Shown here: positions 35,357 through 45,554 of the stretch, piece by piece
Position numbering within the stretch: position 1 is the first letter of the stretch
Layout of the letters: each line of letters starts with the position of its first letter
The notes under the pieces: generated by a model
The model's input: only the letters and a program-made list of their open reading frames with translations
Told to the model about the DNA's origin: nothing
The model's database searches: none
DNA from: an uncultured Microbacteriaceae bacterium
GTDB taxonomy: Bacteria > Actinomycetota > Actinomycetes > Actinomycetales > Microbacteriaceae
DNA length: 64,000 nt
Direction of reading: 5' to 3'
Assembly (NCBI GenBank): GCA_937124545.1
Contig: CAKZKU010000031.1
Span: forward strand, 1 to 64,000
Program-made: the position numbers and the translations under genes

Positions 35357-35385
35357 AGTCTAGGGTTGGGTCTGCGGGAATGCAA
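35357..35385 (-). promoter_or_regulatory. promoter of the tRNA Glu-Asp-Phe cluster
   Basis: Minus-strand TTGCAT (35380-35385), 17 nt, then TAGACT (35357-35362), about 34 bp before tRNA-Glu. This is one of the few promoters in the window with a recognisable -35. Confidence 0.6.
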
Positions 35386-35452
35386 ACGCTTCCCCTCGCC
35401 ACACCGCCACAAACACGGGCCTCCGCGGCCGTTATAGCTATCGTGAGCCTAC

Positions 35453-36667
35453 GTGAACACTCTTTTGCGCCGTCTCGGATACGTCACTGGCGCCACTCTT
35501 TCTGCCACCGCCCTGGTGTTGGCTCTCGCCGTTGCCCCCGAAGGGCCCGCGTATGCGGATGAGTACCCCACGTGGGAAGAGGTTCAAGAAGCTCGTAAAG
35601 ATGTTGCTGCCGCTGAAGCCAAGGTCAAAGAAATCCAGGAAATCCTGGCGGGACTGGAACGCGAAGCCGCGGAAGCAGAGCAAGAGGCCGCTCGCTTGGG
35701 TGAGATTTATTACGAAGCGCTGTATGAGCTCGATGAGGCCACCTACCAGCAAGCACAGCTTCAGGCTCAAGCCGACGATGCCGCGGCAACAGCGGAGGAG
35801 TCCCGTCTCCAGGCCGGCCAGTTTGTTGCAGAGCTTGCGAGGGTAGGGGGAGCAGACCTCACCGCCACATTGTTCATTAGCGGTGATGACGCCACAGAGC
35901 TGTTGTCCCGCATTGGATATGCAGCCAAGATTGCTGAGCAAACGGATGGAATTTACGCCCGAGCGCTTGCTGACCGGAACGCCGCGCAGTCGCTGACGGA
36001 TCAGGCCGAGGTGGCCCGGGAAATTCGCGAAGAACTTCAGCTTGAATCGGAGGCGGCCTTTGATGCCGCCACCGGTGCAGCACTCCGCGCCTATGACGCG
36101 GTGGAGGCGCAGTACGAAAACAGCGCCCGCCTGGAGGCCCAGCTCGCAGTGCTGGTCGAGCAGCGCGAGGCCACCGAAGAGGACTATCAAAAAGGCGTTA
36201 TCGCAAGAGCTCAATCAGAAATTGCGGGAATGATTGACCCGGGCCAGATCAGTGCCTCCGGGTGGGCTAGACCCTCGGGTGGTTACATCTCGAGCCACTA
36301 CGGTCCCCGTATCCACCCGATTTATGGCATCGCACGCTTGCACGCCGGAATCGACTTGGCGACCCCGTGTGGTCGACCCGTTTATGCGGCCAACTCTGGG
36401 CGCATCAGTTACTCGGGGTGGCTGGGGACTTCAGGAAACTTCATTCGGGTAACCCACAGCGATGGGTACACCACCGGATACGCCCACCTTCAGAGCGGAT
36501 CTCTTTATGTGAAACTCGGAGAAACGGTAGTAACCGGCCAGCTCATTGGCCGTATTGGCACCACGGGAGGTTCGACGGGTTGCCACCTGCACTTGGAGAC
36601 CAGAAAGAACATGGTCTCGCAGGACCCGTACCCGTTCTTCCTTAACCGGGGTATTCGCCTGGGCTAG
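35453..36667 (+). CDS. secreted coiled-coil M23 (LytM/NlpD-like) peptidase
   Basis: The 404-aa protein has a signal peptide (to about residue 35, AYADEYP), a long Ala/Glu-rich coiled coil (about 40-255) and a C-terminal M23 domain. Zn ligands sit in [16 protein letters not shown] and GCHLHLE, so the peptidase looks active. Such EnvC/RipA-like architecture cuts peptidoglycan cross-links at division. The GTG start has TATCGT 8 nt upstream. The stop shares CTAG with ppa. Confidence 0.88.
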   Translation: MNTLLRRLGYVTGATLSATALVLALAVAPEGPAYADEYPTWEEVQEARKDVAAAEAKVKEIQEILAGLEREAAEAEQEAARLGEIYYEALYELDEATYQQAQLQAQADDAAATAEESRLQAGQFVAELARVGGADLTATLFISGDDATELLSRIGYAAKIAEQTDGIYARALADRNAAQSLTDQAEVAREIREELQLESEAAFDAATGAALRAYDAVEAQYENSARLEAQLAVLVEQREATEEDYQKGVIARAQSEIAGMIDPGQISASGWARPSGGYISSHYGPRIHPIYGIARLHAGIDLATPCGRPVYAANSGRISYSGWLGTSGNFIRVTHSDGYTTGYAHLQSGSLYVKLGETVVTGQLIGRIGTTGGSTGCHLHLETRKNMVSQDPYPFFLNRGIRLG

Positions 36668-37149
36668 TGCCCGGGGAAAGCAGCAATACCCGCCTCAATA
36701 ACGGCTTCAGCATCAGCACGCGAGCCCCAACCTTCGGTCTTCACCCATTTGCCGGGCTCCAGGTCCTTGTAGTGCTCAAAGAAGTGCTCGATGGCTTTAC
36801 GGGTGTATTCGGGGATGTCGTTGACATCCTGGATGTGATCCCACCGCGGGTCACCGGCGGGAACGGCAATCACTTTGGCATCACTGCCGCCGTCGTCGGT
36901 CATGTTGAAGACACCCACGGGACGTGCGGAGAGACCAACACCCGGGAAAAGTGGGTATTCGGTCAAGACCAAAACGTCGACGGGGTCACCATCGAGGCCC
37001 AGCGTGTTTTCGAAGAAGCCGTAATCGGTGGGGTAGACAAAATTTGTGTACAACACGCGATCGAGGAATACCCGGCCCGTTTCGTGGTCGACCTCGTACT
37101 TGTTGCGGCTGCCACGGGGAATTTCAATAACGGCGGGGTATTCAGCCAT
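36664..37149 (-). CDS. ppa: inorganic pyrophosphatase
   Basis: The 161-aa family I enzyme hydrolyses pyrophosphate with Mg. [20 protein letters not shown] and [10 protein letters not shown] are all present. The ORF track start at 37431 is 94 codons too early, within tilS; ATG 37149 starts the family N-terminus [11 protein letters not shown], with AGGAG 10 nt upstream. Confidence 0.95.
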   Translation of the reverse strand: MAEYPAVIEIPRGSRNKYEVDHETGRVFLDRVLYTNFVYPTDYGFFENTLGLDGDPVDVLVLTEYPLFPGVGLSARPVGVFNMTDDGGSDAKVIAVPAGDPRWDHIQDVNDIPEYTRKAIEHFFEHYKDLEPGKWVKTEGWGSRADAEAVIEAGIAAFPGH

Positions 37150-37188
37150 AGCTGTCGTGCTCCTTTGAGGGGGAAAAGTTTCGTGAAG

Positions 37189-37196
37189 TAACCTTA
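37189..37196. promoter_or_regulatory. symmetric shared -10 for ppa (minus) and tilS (plus)
   Basis: TAACCTTA holds plus-strand TAACCT (37189-37194), 6 nt before the tilS GTG, and minus-strand TAAGGT (37191-37196), which suits a leader of about 35 nt for ppa. The two boxes overlap by four bases, so polymerase can engage in only one direction at a time. Confidence 0.55.
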
Positions 37197-37200
37197 CCGG

Positions 37201-38247
37201 GTGGCGCAGAAGCAGGGTTTTGGGGGTCGCCGACCCCGGTTGAGCCCCGCCATGGCCGATGTTCGACGAATCGTTCGCGAATGGGCGGCCGAACACGCCG
37301 ACTCTTCCACCCGGTACCTGGTAGCAGTCAGTGGCGGCGGAGATTCGCTCGCCTTGGCGTGGGCCATTGCCCAGGAAGCCCCGGGACTCGGGTTGGCAGC
37401 GGGTGCCGTGGTGGTTGACCACCAGTTGCAAGAAGGTTCCACCCAGAGGTCACATGACGCTGCCGAGCGCTTGTCAGGCTGGGGCCTCGGGCCGGTGATT
37501 ATCAAGCAGGTGGAGGTCGGCTCCAGCGGTGGGCCGGAGGATGCCGCCCGCACCGCACGCTATCAAGCGTTTTCCGAGGCCATGAAAGAAACTGGCGCTG
37601 GCGGCATTCTGTTGGCTCACACGAAAGATGACCAAGCAGAAACGGTTCTCTTGGGGATGGCTCGCGGCAGTGGGCCCTCGGGCTTGAAGGGTATGGCTGA
37701 ATCTGATGGTGCTTTCCACCGGCCGCTGCTCGGTACGTCCCGCGACACGTTGCGCCAGGCGTTGGTGGATGCCGGTGTTGACTGGTGGGAGGACCCCCAC
37801 AACAGTGACGAGCGGTTCACGCGCTCGCGCGTGCGCGAGGCGATCATGCCTCTGTTAGAGAAGGAATTAGGACCGGGCGTGGCCGACTCGTTGGCAAGGA
37901 CGGCAGCCCTGTTTCGGCAAGATTCGGAAGCCCTGGACGCGATCGCCGCGAGTGCGTGCGAAACCCTCGTCGACTCCACCACCGCGGGGACACGATCGGT
38001 CGATGTCGCTGAGCTTCTCGACCACGATCCCGCTATTTCATCGCGCATCCTTCGCATGATGGTGACCGGCGTCGGTGGCATTGCCCCCACGTTTGCCCAA
38101 ATGAAGCAGGTGGAGAGCGTTCTCTGGCGATGGAAAGGGCAATCGTCACTGGACTTATCCGGCGCTACCCTGGAGAGGCTTGAGGGTTCGATTGTCGTTC
38201 GCTCAGCTGGTAACCGCCCGGCGAAAGGAACCCAGCGTGGACTTTAG
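37201..38247 (+). CDS. tilS: tRNA(Ile)-lysidine synthetase
   Basis: This 348-aa enzyme puts lysine on C34 of the CAU tRNA-Ile. The PP-loop [12 protein letters not shown] is at about residues 44-55, followed by [15 protein letters not shown] and the [12 protein letters not shown] segment. The GTG start is set by TAACCT plus 6 nt. It overlaps hpt by 11 bp. The tilS-hpt-ftsH order is widely conserved. Confidence 0.92.
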   Translation: MAQKQGFGGRRPRLSPAMADVRRIVREWAAEHADSSTRYLVAVSGGGDSLALAWAIAQEAPGLGLAAGAVVVDHQLQEGSTQRSHDAAERLSGWGLGPVIIKQVEVGSSGGPEDAARTARYQAFSEAMKETGAGGILLAHTKDDQAETVLLGMARGSGPSGLKGMAESDGAFHRPLLGTSRDTLRQALVDAGVDWWEDPHNSDERFTRSRVREAIMPLLEKELGPGVADSLARTAALFRQDSEALDAIAASACETLVDSTTAGTRSVDVAELLDHDPAISSRILRMMVTGVGGIAPTFAQMKQVESVLWRWKGQSSLDLSGATLERLEGSIVVRSAGNRPAKGTQRGL

Positions 38248-38797
38248 TGACGCTCACACCGACATTGTGTCGACCGTCGTGAGTGAAGAACAGATCGCTG
38301 AGGGTTTGGCGCGAATGGCGCGGGCCATCGAGGCAGACCTTGCTGGCAAGACACCGTTGTTGGTGGGTGTGCTGAAGGGCGCGGTCATGGTCATGGCAGA
38401 TCTTGCGAGGGAATTGCGTATCCCGGTGGAAATGGACTGGATGGCGGTCTCTAGCTACGGTCGCTCGACAAAATCCAGCGGTGTTGTCCGCATCCTGAAG
38501 GACCTCGATGCGTCCCTGGAGGGACGCCACGTAGTAATCGTGGAAGACATTGTGGACTCCGGTCTTACTCTCTCGTGGTTGCTGGAGAACTTTGAGTCAC
38601 GGGGTGCTGCCTCCATTCGAGTCGCGTCGCTGTTGCGGAAGCCCGACGCTATGGCCGTGGAGGTTCCCATCGACTACCTCGGTTTTGATATTCCCAATGA
38701 GTTTGTCGTCGGTTACGGCCTTGACTTTGCTGAGCGGTACCGGAATTTGAAAGGCATCGGAGTTCTCAATCCCGATGTCTATACCGACGAGGCGTAG
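38237..38797 (+). CDS. hpt: hypoxanthine phosphoribosyltransferase
   Basis: The 186-aa salvage enzyme converts hypoxanthine and guanine to IMP and GMP with PRPP. The PRPP motif VVIVEDIVDSGLTL and LLRKPDA are clear. The start is GTG 38237 with AAAGGA 7 nt upstream; the ORF track start at 38180 lies deeper in tilS. Confidence 0.94.
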   Translation: MDFSDAHTDIVSTVVSEEQIAEGLARMARAIEADLAGKTPLLVGVLKGAVMVMADLARELRIPVEMDWMAVSSYGRSTKSSGVVRILKDLDASLEGRHVVIVEDIVDSGLTLSWLLENFESRGAASIRVASLLRKPDAMAVEVPIDYLGFDIPNEFVVGYGLDFAERYRNLKGIGVLNPDVYTDEA

Positions 38798-38843
38798 TTC
38801 TCTGCCCGAGGCGAACAGCTGGGCGCGCGTCGGTGTCAGGCGC

Positions 38844-38849
38844 TAGCCT
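38844..38849 (+). promoter_or_regulatory. -10 (TAGCCT) of ftsH
   Basis: TAGCCT lies 45 nt before the ftsH ATG in the 97-bp gap after hpt, giving a leader of about 40 nt. AAAGG is rather far (14 nt) from the ATG. Confidence 0.45.
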
Positions 38850-38894
38850 TAGCACTTCGCGATTTTCTTGTTTGGAAAGGTTCCTTGAGCCGCT

Positions 38895-40904
38895 ATGGCC
38901 ACGAAACGTCCCACTCTAAAGGCACTGCTTAAGGGCCCTCTTCCCTACATCGTCATTGGTATCGCGGTGATTGCGGTGGGCCTTTCCTTACTCGGCGCCG
39001 GTGGCTTCCGTCCGATCAGTACCCAACAGGGTTTAGAGCTTCTGCTGGAAAACCAGGTGGAAGAAGTCACCATTATCGATGGTGAGCAAAGGGTCGATCT
39101 TGAACTGAGGCAAAGCTTCCAGGGTGAGGGAACGCAGGTCCAGTTTTATTACGTCGCACCGCGAGGCGCAGATGTCGTGGCTGCTGTCGATAACTCGGAT
39201 GTCACCGAGTTCACGGATGAGGTACCGCAGACCAACTGGTTTGTGTCGCTGTTGGGCTTCATCGTCCCCTTCCTTCTTATTGGCGTAATTTTCTGGTTCC
39301 TGCTGAGCAGCATGCAGGGCGGTGGCTCGCGGGTCATGCAGTTTGGTAAGTCCAAAGCAAAACTCGTCTCGAAAGAAACCCCCAAGGTCACCTTTGAGGA
39401 CGTTGCGGGTGCTGACGAAGCGATTGATGAACTCCACGAAATAAAGGAATTCCTCCAGGATTCGGAGAAGTTCCTCTCGCTCGGGGCGCGAATCCCGAAG
39501 GGTGTCTTGCTCTATGGCCCTCCCGGAACAGGGAAGACCTTGCTGGCCCGGGCGGTAGCCGGCGAGGCCGATGTGCCTTTCTATTCGATTTCGGGATCCG
39601 ATTTCGTTGAAATGTTTGTCGGTGTGGGTGCCTCACGGGTGCGGGACCTGTTCAAAGAAGCCAAAGAAAATGCCCCCGCCATTATTTTTGTCGACGAGAT
39701 CGATGCCGTTGGTCGACACCGCGGAGCCGGCATGGGCGGCGGTCACGACGAGCGCGAGCAAACTCTGAACCAGCTGTTGGTGGAGATGGATGGTTTTGAC
39801 CCCAAAACCAATGTGATTTTGATTGCAGCGACGAACCGGCCCGACATTCTTGACCCAGCGCTCCTTCGACCCGGTCGTTTTGACCGCCAGGTTCAGGTCG
39901 ATGCACCGGATATGAAGGGTCGGGAGCAGATCCTCGCCGTTCACGCCAAAGGAAAGCCGATGGCGAAGGGTGTCGACCTCTCTGTCCTTGCTCGAAAGAC
40001 CCCCGGGTTTACCGGTGCGGACCTTGCCAACGTGCTGAATGAGGCTGCGTTACTGACTGCCCGTAGTAATGGGAAAAAGATAACTAACGAAACCCTCGAC
40101 GAGGCGGTCGATCGTGTCATGGCTGGGCCTCAACGTCGCACTCGAGTAATGAGCGACAAAGAGCGGCTCGTGACTGCGTATCACGAGGGCGGCCACGCTC
40201 TTGCTGCCGCAGCGATGCGTAACACCGACCCGGTGACAAAGGTGACCATCCTCCCGCGGGGCCGCGCACTGGGGTACACCATGGTGATGCCGTTGGATGA
40301 CAAGTACTCCGTCACCAGAAACGAGCTGTTGGACCAGTTGACCTATGCCATGGGTGGCCGGGTGGCCGAAGAGCTGGTCTTCCACGATCCAACCACCGGA
40401 GCGTCTAACGACATCGAAAAGGCCACATCGATTGCGCGACGGATGGTCACCGAATACGGCATGAGCGAGCACGTCGGCGCGGTCAAGCTAGGACAAGCCA
40501 GTGGCGAAGTCTTCCTGGGTCGCGACATGGGGCACCAACGGGACTACTCGGACTCCATTGCCGAGATGGTGGACACCCAGGTGCGGAACCTGATTGACCG
40601 TGCCCACACCGAAGCCTGGAAAGTTTTGAACCAAAACCGCGCCATTCTTGACCGGTTGGCCACGGAGCTTTTGGAAAAGGAGACACTGGATCACCACCAA
40701 TTGGCAGAGATTTTCCGTGATGTGGAGAAGCTACCGAAGCGTCCGCAGTGGCTCTCGAGCGCCAAGCGACCGGTGTCCAACGCAGGTCCGGTAGACGTTC
40801 CGAAGCGCAGAGCGGCCGCGACGAAGAAGGCTCCTGCCAAGCGTGCTGCTCCGAAAAAGACAACGGCGAAAAAGCCCCGGGCGTCACAGGGCTCTGGTGG
40901 ATAG
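38895..40904 (+). CDS. ftsH: membrane AAA+ zinc protease FtsH with basic tail
   Basis: The 669-aa protein has two N-terminal membrane helices (about 15-35 and 115-140), Walker A GPPGTGKT near 208, SRH-region [21 protein letters not shown], and the M41 zinc motif HEGGH near 430 (HEAGH is more common). It degrades membrane and regulatory proteins. The last ~30 residues are Lys/Ala-rich, unlike E. coli FtsH. It heads the folE-folP-folB-folK run. Confidence 0.95.
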   Translation: MATKRPTLKALLKGPLPYIVIGIAVIAVGLSLLGAGGFRPISTQQGLELLLENQVEEVTIIDGEQRVDLELRQSFQGEGTQVQFYYVAPRGADVVAAVDNSDVTEFTDEVPQTNWFVSLLGFIVPFLLIGVIFWFLLSSMQGGGSRVMQFGKSKAKLVSKETPKVTFEDVAGADEAIDELHEIKEFLQDSEKFLSLGARIPKGVLLYGPPGTGKTLLARAVAGEADVPFYSISGSDFVEMFVGVGASRVRDLFKEAKENAPAIIFVDEIDAVGRHRGAGMGGGHDEREQTLNQLLVEMDGFDPKTNVILIAATNRPDILDPALLRPGRFDRQVQVDAPDMKGREQILAVHAKGKPMAKGVDLSVLARKTPGFTGADLANVLNEAALLTARSNGKKITNETLDEAVDRVMAGPQRRTRVMSDKERLVTAYHEGGHALAAAAMRNTDPVTKVTILPRGRALGYTMVMPLDDKYSVTRNELLDQLTYAMGGRVAEELVFHDPTTGASNDIEKATSIARRMVTEYGMSEHVGAVKLGQASGEVFLGRDMGHQRDYSDSIAEMVDTQVRNLIDRAHTEAWKVLNQNRAILDRLATELLEKETLDHHQLAEIFRDVEKLPKRPQWLSSAKRPVSNAGPVDVPKRRAAATKKAPAKRAAPKKTTAKKPRASQGSGG

Positions 40905-41472
40905 CCAGGCAATTTCTCGAGCAGTCAGAGACATCCTGATTGCTGTCGGGGAGGATCCTTCTAGGGAAGGTTTGGGGAGTACCCCCGACCGGGTGGCTGA
41001 GCTTTTCACCGAGCTTTATGCGGGTGTCGGTGTCGACCCGGTACAGGTTCTTCGTGATGCAAAGCCTGTTGCGAGTAGCGAGTCGGAGCGCGGCGAACTT
41101 GTGGCGCTGCGAGATATTGCCTTTCACTCGATCTGTGAGCACCACCTCCTGCCTTTTGAAGGATCAGCGAGTGTTGTGTATGCACCCGCCGGTGCAATCG
41201 TGGGCCTGGGAACGCTCGCCACTTTGGTTGAAGTGAGTGCCGCGCGTCCGCAGCTTCAAGAAAGACTCGGCGAAATGGTGGTGCAGTCCCTCGTCAACTC
41301 AGCGGTGGCTGCTGGAGCACTGGTGGTTCTTTCGGCTTCGCATGGATGTGTGCGGTTTCGTGGCCCCAAACAGACCCTAACCACGGTGACGGTGGCGGCA
41401 GCGGGAACCCTCAGCGAGGGAGCCGCCCGCCACGAAGCTCTGCTCTTGGCGGGTGCGGAAGAGTCCGCGTGA
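40897..41472 (+). CDS. folE: GTP cyclohydrolase I
   Basis: The 191-aa enzyme makes dihydroneopterin triphosphate, the first folate step. Zn ligands are in CEHHLLPF and in SHGCVRFRG. The core is divergent ([26 protein letters not shown]) yet keeps the fold pattern. GTG 40897 lies inside the end of ftsH (8-bp overlap); the ORF track start at 40843 is too early. It is followed by folP in a GTGA overlap. Confidence 0.88.
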   Translation: MDSQAISRAVRDILIAVGEDPSREGLGSTPDRVAELFTELYAGVGVDPVQVLRDAKPVASSESERGELVALRDIAFHSICEHHLLPFEGSASVVYAPAGAIVGLGTLATLVEVSAARPQLQERLGEMVVQSLVNSAVAAGALVVLSASHGCVRFRGPKQTLTTVTVAAAGTLSEGAARHEALLLAGAEESA

Positions 41473-42290
41473 GCCCGCAGGCAAGACCCCAGATTTGGGG
41501 GGTTCTGAACGTCACTCCTGATTCCTTCAGCGATGGTGGCCAGTTTCTTGAGGTGGACTCGGCGCTGGACCATGCACTGCGCATGGTGGAGGCGGGCGCC
41601 ACTGTCATCGATGTGGGGGGTGAATCGACAAAACCTGGTGTTTCTCGGGTCGATGCGGCTGAGGAACAGCACCGAGTTCTTCCCGTTATTGAGCGTCTCG
41701 CGGAACAGGGCATTGTGGTGAGTATCGACACGATGCGTGCCGATACGGCGCAACGGGCACTCGATGCCGGTGCCCAGATCATCAATGACGTGTCGGGGGG
41801 AAACGCTGATTCCAACATGTTGGCTGTTATGGCGTCCTCAGGCCGTGACGTGGTGCTGATGCACTGGCGGGGACACAGCGAGCACATGGATTCGCTGGCG
41901 CACTACGACGATGTCCTCGCTGAGGTGAAACAGGAACTGACTGCGCGAGTAGAGGCAGCCCGTGAGGCAGGAATTGCGCAGGAGCGCATCATTCTTGACC
42001 CGGGACTGGGATTCGCTAAGGCCCCCGCGCATAACTGGGCACTCGCCTCTCGGATCTCGGAAGCGGTACCTGCTGGGTTCCGAACCCTCGTAGGCGCCTC
42101 TCGGAAGCGTTTCCTGGGCGAGCTCCTCCCCGAGGGTCACGCGGTCGAGGAGCGCGACAGCGTCTCTGCTCAACTCGGAGCACGTTTGGCTGACCAAGGG
42201 GTGTGGGCTCTGAGGGTCCACAATGTTAGCGAGCAGACTCGGGCCCTTAACCTCTGGCAAGCTTTTCGGGAAGGGGGTCTGAATGGCTGA
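41469..42290 (+). CDS. folP: dihydropteroate synthase
   Basis: The 273-aa TIM barrel joins pABA to dihydropterin diphosphate. NVTPDSFSDGG, DVGGESTKPG, DPGLGFAK and GASRKRFLG are textbook signatures. The true start is GTG 41469 in the GTGA overlap with folE, not 41346. It overlaps folB by 8 bp. Confidence 0.96.
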   Translation: MSPQARPQIWGVLNVTPDSFSDGGQFLEVDSALDHALRMVEAGATVIDVGGESTKPGVSRVDAAEEQHRVLPVIERLAEQGIVVSIDTMRADTAQRALDAGAQIINDVSGGNADSNMLAVMASSGRDVVLMHWRGHSEHMDSLAHYDDVLAEVKQELTARVEAAREAGIAQERIILDPGLGFAKAPAHNWALASRISEAVPAGFRTLVGASRKRFLGELLPEGHAVEERDSVSAQLGARLADQGVWALRVHNVSEQTRALNLWQAFREGGLNG

Positions 42291-42651
42291 TGTCATCCGT
42301 TTAGTGGGGATAGAAGTGTTTGCTCACCACGGGGTATTCCCCGAGGAGCGGCGTGACGGTCAAAACTTCCTGATTGATGTTGAGGTTGAGTACGACATGA
42401 CGCCAGCAGCCCGATCGGATGATGTGAGTGACGCTATTGACTATGGCGCCCTGGCTGCCGCTATCGCCGAGAACGCGTCAGCGAACCCGGTTGATCTGTT
42501 GGAGACTCTCGCTCTGCGGCTAATCCACGTCGTGATGACATTTGAGAAAGCTCTCGCGGCCACGGTGACCATCCACAAACCTGACGCCCCGATGCCGGTT
42601 CGCGTGGCTGGCTCTTCGGTGTCCTTGAGACGAGAGCGGGCCGAACTGTGA
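42283..42651 (+). CDS. folB: dihydroneopterin aldolase
   Basis: The 122-aa enzyme carries GIEVFAHHGVFPEERRDGQNFLIDVEV and the later ANPVDLLETLA Glu region of FolB. It cleaves dihydroneopterin to the hydroxymethyl pterin used by FolK. It is coupled at both ends (8 bp with folP, 4 bp with folK). Confidence 0.95.
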   Translation: MADVIRLVGIEVFAHHGVFPEERRDGQNFLIDVEVEYDMTPAARSDDVSDAIDYGALAAAIAENASANPVDLLETLALRLIHVVMTFEKALAATVTIHKPDAPMPVRVAGSSVSLRRERAEL

Positions 42652-43145
42652 CAGCCGACGGATGGACCCCCTGCGTGGTGGCACTGGGAACAAACCAGGG
42701 TGATCGGGAAGAAACCGCTTTTCGAGCCCTCGCTGACCTTCGAGCGGTTGAGGGGTTTCGCATTACCGCCCAGTCAAGCTTGCACGAGACGGTGGCGTTG
42801 ACCAGTGAGGGATTTGACCCTGACGCTCCGGGGTACATCAACCAAATTGTGCTTCTTGACTCGGCCTGGTCCCCTGAGCAAACGCTTGCGCGATTGTGGG
42901 AGGTAGAACGTGCCCACGGTCGGGTGCGCACGGGTGAGCGATACGCGGACCGCACGCTGGATCTGGACCTGATTGCCTACGGCGAACTCACTATGGAGTC
43001 CGAGACCTTGACACTGCCGCACCCTCGGGCACACGAGCGCCGATTCGTGGTGGAACCCTGGCACGAGGTCGATCCGACGGCAACTCTGCCGGGTCAGGGA
43101 CCTATCGCCGAAATCCTGGAGAGGATTCCGCGGGATTCGTCATGA
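42648..43145 (+). CDS. folK: hydroxymethyl-dihydropterin pyrophosphokinase
   Basis: The 165-aa kinase has ALGTNQGDRE, RYADRTLDLDLIAYG with the Mg-binding Asp pair, and PHPRAHERRFVVEP. It activates the pterin for FolP. The GTG start is in a GTGA overlap with folB, and its end overlaps the DUF3180 gene by 4 bp. Confidence 0.95.
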   Translation: MTADGWTPCVVALGTNQGDREETAFRALADLRAVEGFRITAQSSLHETVALTSEGFDPDAPGYINQIVLLDSAWSPEQTLARLWEVERAHGRVRTGERYADRTLDLDLIAYGELTMESETLTLPHPRAHERRFVVEPWHEVDPTATLPGQGPIAEILERIPRDSS

Positions 43146-43618
43146 GGTTTACCTCGATTCGAACGCTGGTGACGTGTGCTGCAGTCGGAGTGCTCCTTGC
43201 GGGTGGGGGGCAATGGTTACTCACGCGACTCGGGGAACAAGCCATTGTGCCTCCGCCCAGTTGGAGCGCAACCCTTGTAATCATTGGCGGAGCGATTGTG
43301 ACGTTGGCGTGGCCGGTACGGCGCAGTGTTCGTAGCGCCACCACAGTTGCCCTGGACCCTCTGTATGCAACACGCGTGGTCTTGCTCGCGAAGGCGAGCG
43401 CCTTGGCGGGGTTTGCGCTCGTGGGCGCAGCACTGGGTTTGGGACTGTTTTTCCTCACTCGTCCCGTTGTTGCTGATGATGCCCTGTGGTGGGTGGGAGC
43501 AGCTCTGATCGGCGCTCTAGTCTTAGGCGTTGGAGGAATCATCGCGGAGCGATGGTGCGCCTATCCTCCGGGTGGAGAGGATCCGCCTGGCCCCCTACTG
43601 GAAGGAGAACGCACGTGA
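43142..43618 (+). CDS. DUF3180 membrane protein
   Basis: The 158-aa protein has four membrane helices and the DUF3180 traits: RFTSIRTL start, WPVRRSV and LDPLYATRVVLLAKASALAG. It commonly follows folK in actinobacteria. The function is unknown. It is coupled to folK and to the next gene by 4-bp overlaps. Confidence 0.85.
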   Translation: MRFTSIRTLVTCAAVGVLLAGGGQWLLTRLGEQAIVPPPSWSATLVIIGGAIVTLAWPVRRSVRSATTVALDPLYATRVVLLAKASALAGFALVGAALGLGLFFLTRPVVADDALWWVGAALIGALVLGVGGIIAERWCAYPPGGEDPPGPLLEGERT

Positions 43619-44097
43619 GTGACACCGATGTTCAGTGGCAAAGCGTGAGTTCCCGGTATCAGGCGGAATTGTGGGTTATTACGGGAATCGCGTGGTTAGT
43701 GATGGTGGCGGCCTCGAGTGTGCCGTTATGGATTGTGGGGACTCGTGACAACGTCTGGGGGTGGTTCGTTGTGTCCGTGGTTGTGGCTGCGGGGCTTGTG
43801 GTCCTGGGCTTTATTCCGCGACGCGTTCGAGCACTGGGTTATGCCCTGCGAGAGGACGACCTCGTTTTTCGCAGGGGAGTTTTCTTCCAGCGCATCGTTG
43901 CGGTTCCCTATGGGCGGCTTCAGCTCGTGGACGTGGGCAGAGGACCCATTGCGCGGGCTTTAGGACTATCCCAACTCAGCCTCGTGACCGCAGCGGCATC
44001 AAGCGGCGTCTCCATTCCTGGCCTTCCGCTCGCAACGGCCGATCAGTTGCGTGACCATCTCATCGCGCTGGCTGAAACTAGGCGAGCAGGACTGTAG
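43615..44097 (+). CDS. PH-domain membrane protein (YdbS-like)
   Basis: The 160-aa protein has two N-terminal helices (about 20-60) and one bacterial PH domain (bPH2) with LREDDLVFRRGVFFQRIVAVPYGRLQLVDV. The GTG start is in a GTGA overlap with DUF3180; the ORF track start is too early. Its TAG stop overlaps the GTG of the larger PH-domain gene. In Bacillus the YdbS/YdbT pair helps resist some membrane-active peptides. Confidence 0.82.
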   Translation: MSDTDVQWQSVSSRYQAELWVITGIAWLVMVAASSVPLWIVGTRDNVWGWFVVSVVVAAGLVVLGFIPRRVRALGYALREDDLVFRRGVFFQRIVAVPYGRLQLVDVGRGPIARALGLSQLSLVTAAASSGVSIPGLPLATADQLRDHLIALAETRRAGL

Positions 44098-45554
44098 TGG
44101 CCGAGGGCACCCTTCGCGAAGCCAGCGATGCCAGCAGTGGACAGTGGCATCGGCTTCACCCGCTAACCCCGGTTCTCCAGGGGGGCGTGGTGGTGGTGGC
44201 CGTGCTCACGGCGGCGGTTTTCATTTTGTGGGAAAACCTCATCCTGCCAACCCTTTTGGTTTTCTTTGGTGTTGATGACGAGCTACCAGACCAAGATCTG
44301 TGGCGTTTCGTGCAGGAATTTCTGGGCTGGATTGCGGTGTCCGCGCTTCTCCTTGTGGTGGTGTTGGTCGTTATTTTTTGGCTGCAGTGGCGGGTTCACG
44401 TGTTTCGCATGGACGACGACGTCATTGACGTGAAAAAGGGGCTTCTGGTCAAAACCTGGCGTCAAGCTCGGCGCGACAGGGTGAACACCATCGGTGTGCG
44501 ACGTCCTCTGCTGCCTCGGCTCTTGGGTCTTGCCAAGCTTGATATCCAAGCCGCGGGAAACGACGCGAATGTGGTGTTGGAATATCTCCCCGTCACCCTC
44601 GCACAGGATCTGAGGCGGCTCATTCTCCAGGGTGATGTGTCCGAGCGGAGCGAAGAGGTCGAGCAGCGGCCCCAACGTGAAGTCGACGTTCCTCTTTTCC
44701 GTTATGTCGGCTCCCTGGTGGCCAGCGTGGAGACAGTGGTCCTGCTTACGGTGATCACCACCGTGAGCATCTTCGCCATCGCGGTGGGGGACCTTGCTGT
44801 TTGGCTGGCTGTGGTTCTGGCTCTGTTTGTCTATGTGGTTTACCTGGTCGAGCGCACCGTGAGGTGGGGGAACTTCGTGGTGGATTCGCTCTCCGGGGAT
44901 CTGAGGGTGTCCGTCGGGTTGCTCGCCACCAGCGTGGAAACGATTCCGCCCCAGCGCATTCACACACTCGAGTTCAGTCAGCCCTGGCCCTGGAAACTCT
45001 TTGGCTGGTGGCGCTTGAATGCGAATCTTGCTTCCCAACCGGGCGCCGCCACTAACAAAGCGCCCGAACACACGGTCATCATTCCGGTGGCAACCGTTGC
45101 TGAAGTGATGAAGATCGTGCGTCTTGGGATGCCAGGGATGATCCTGGGTGAGGTGGAAGAGCAGGTCGAGGGCTTGTTGTCGCAGCCGCGCAAACGCCTG
45201 ACCGGCGGGCTCGGTTCGCCCCGGCGCGGGCGCTGGAGAAACCCGTTTTCCGCACACCTCACGATGGCAGCGCTTCAACCGGGGCTCGTGGTGATGCGCA
45301 GGGGGTTACTAACCTCTCGGATTAGCGTGACGCCTTTGACCAGAATCCAAAGCGCGAGTGTGAGCCAGGGGCCCTGGCATCGGGCACTGGGTCTTTCCCA
45401 AATTCACCTCCACAGTGTCGCTGGGCCGGTATCCCTGCGGGCATCGGCACTGGACTCTGCGGACGCGAGAAAGTGGTGGGAAGAGCTCAACATTGCCACC
45501 CACACCGCCGTTTCTGCGGTGGGTTCCCGTCCCGTGAAAGGAGAGAAGGCCTGA
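44097..45554 (+). CDS. multi-PH-domain membrane protein (YdbT-like)
   Basis: The 485-aa protein alternates helix pairs with about three bPH2 domains, seen at FRMDDDVIDVKKGLLVKTW, VDSLSGDLRVSVGLL and PGLVVMRRGLLTSRISVTPLTRIQSASV. This matches YdbT. It starts at GTG 44097 (TAGTG overlap). With the smaller partner it probably forms one membrane complex; lipid or peptide-defence roles are inferred from relatives. Confidence 0.85.
   Translation: MAEGTLREASDASSGQWHRLHPLTPVLQGGVVVVAVLTAAVFILWENLILPTLLVFFGVDDELPDQDLWRFVQEFLGWIAVSALLLVVVLVVIFWLQWRVHVFRMDDDVIDVKKGLLVKTWRQARRDRVNTIGVRRPLLPRLLGLAKLDIQAAGNDANVVLEYLPVTLAQDLRRLILQGDVSERSEEVEQRPQREVDVPLFRYVGSLVASVETVVLLTVITTVSIFAIAVGDLAVWLAVVLALFVYVVYLVERTVRWGNFVVDSLSGDLRVSVGLLATSVETIPPQRIHTLEFSQPWPWKLFGWWRLNANLASQPGAATNKAPEHTVIIPVATVAEVMKIVRLGMPGMILGEVEEQVEGLLSQPRKRLTGGLGSPRRGRWRNPFSAHLTMAALQPGLVVMRRGLLTSRISVTPLTRIQSASVSQGPWHRALGLSQIHLHSVAGPVSLRASALDSADARKWWEELNIATHTAVSAVGSRPVKGEKA

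Noticed and set aside
44283-45278. 331-aa minus-strand ORF opposite the multi-PH gene
   Set aside because: A shadow frame of biased composition; the plus strand carries bPH2 domains.
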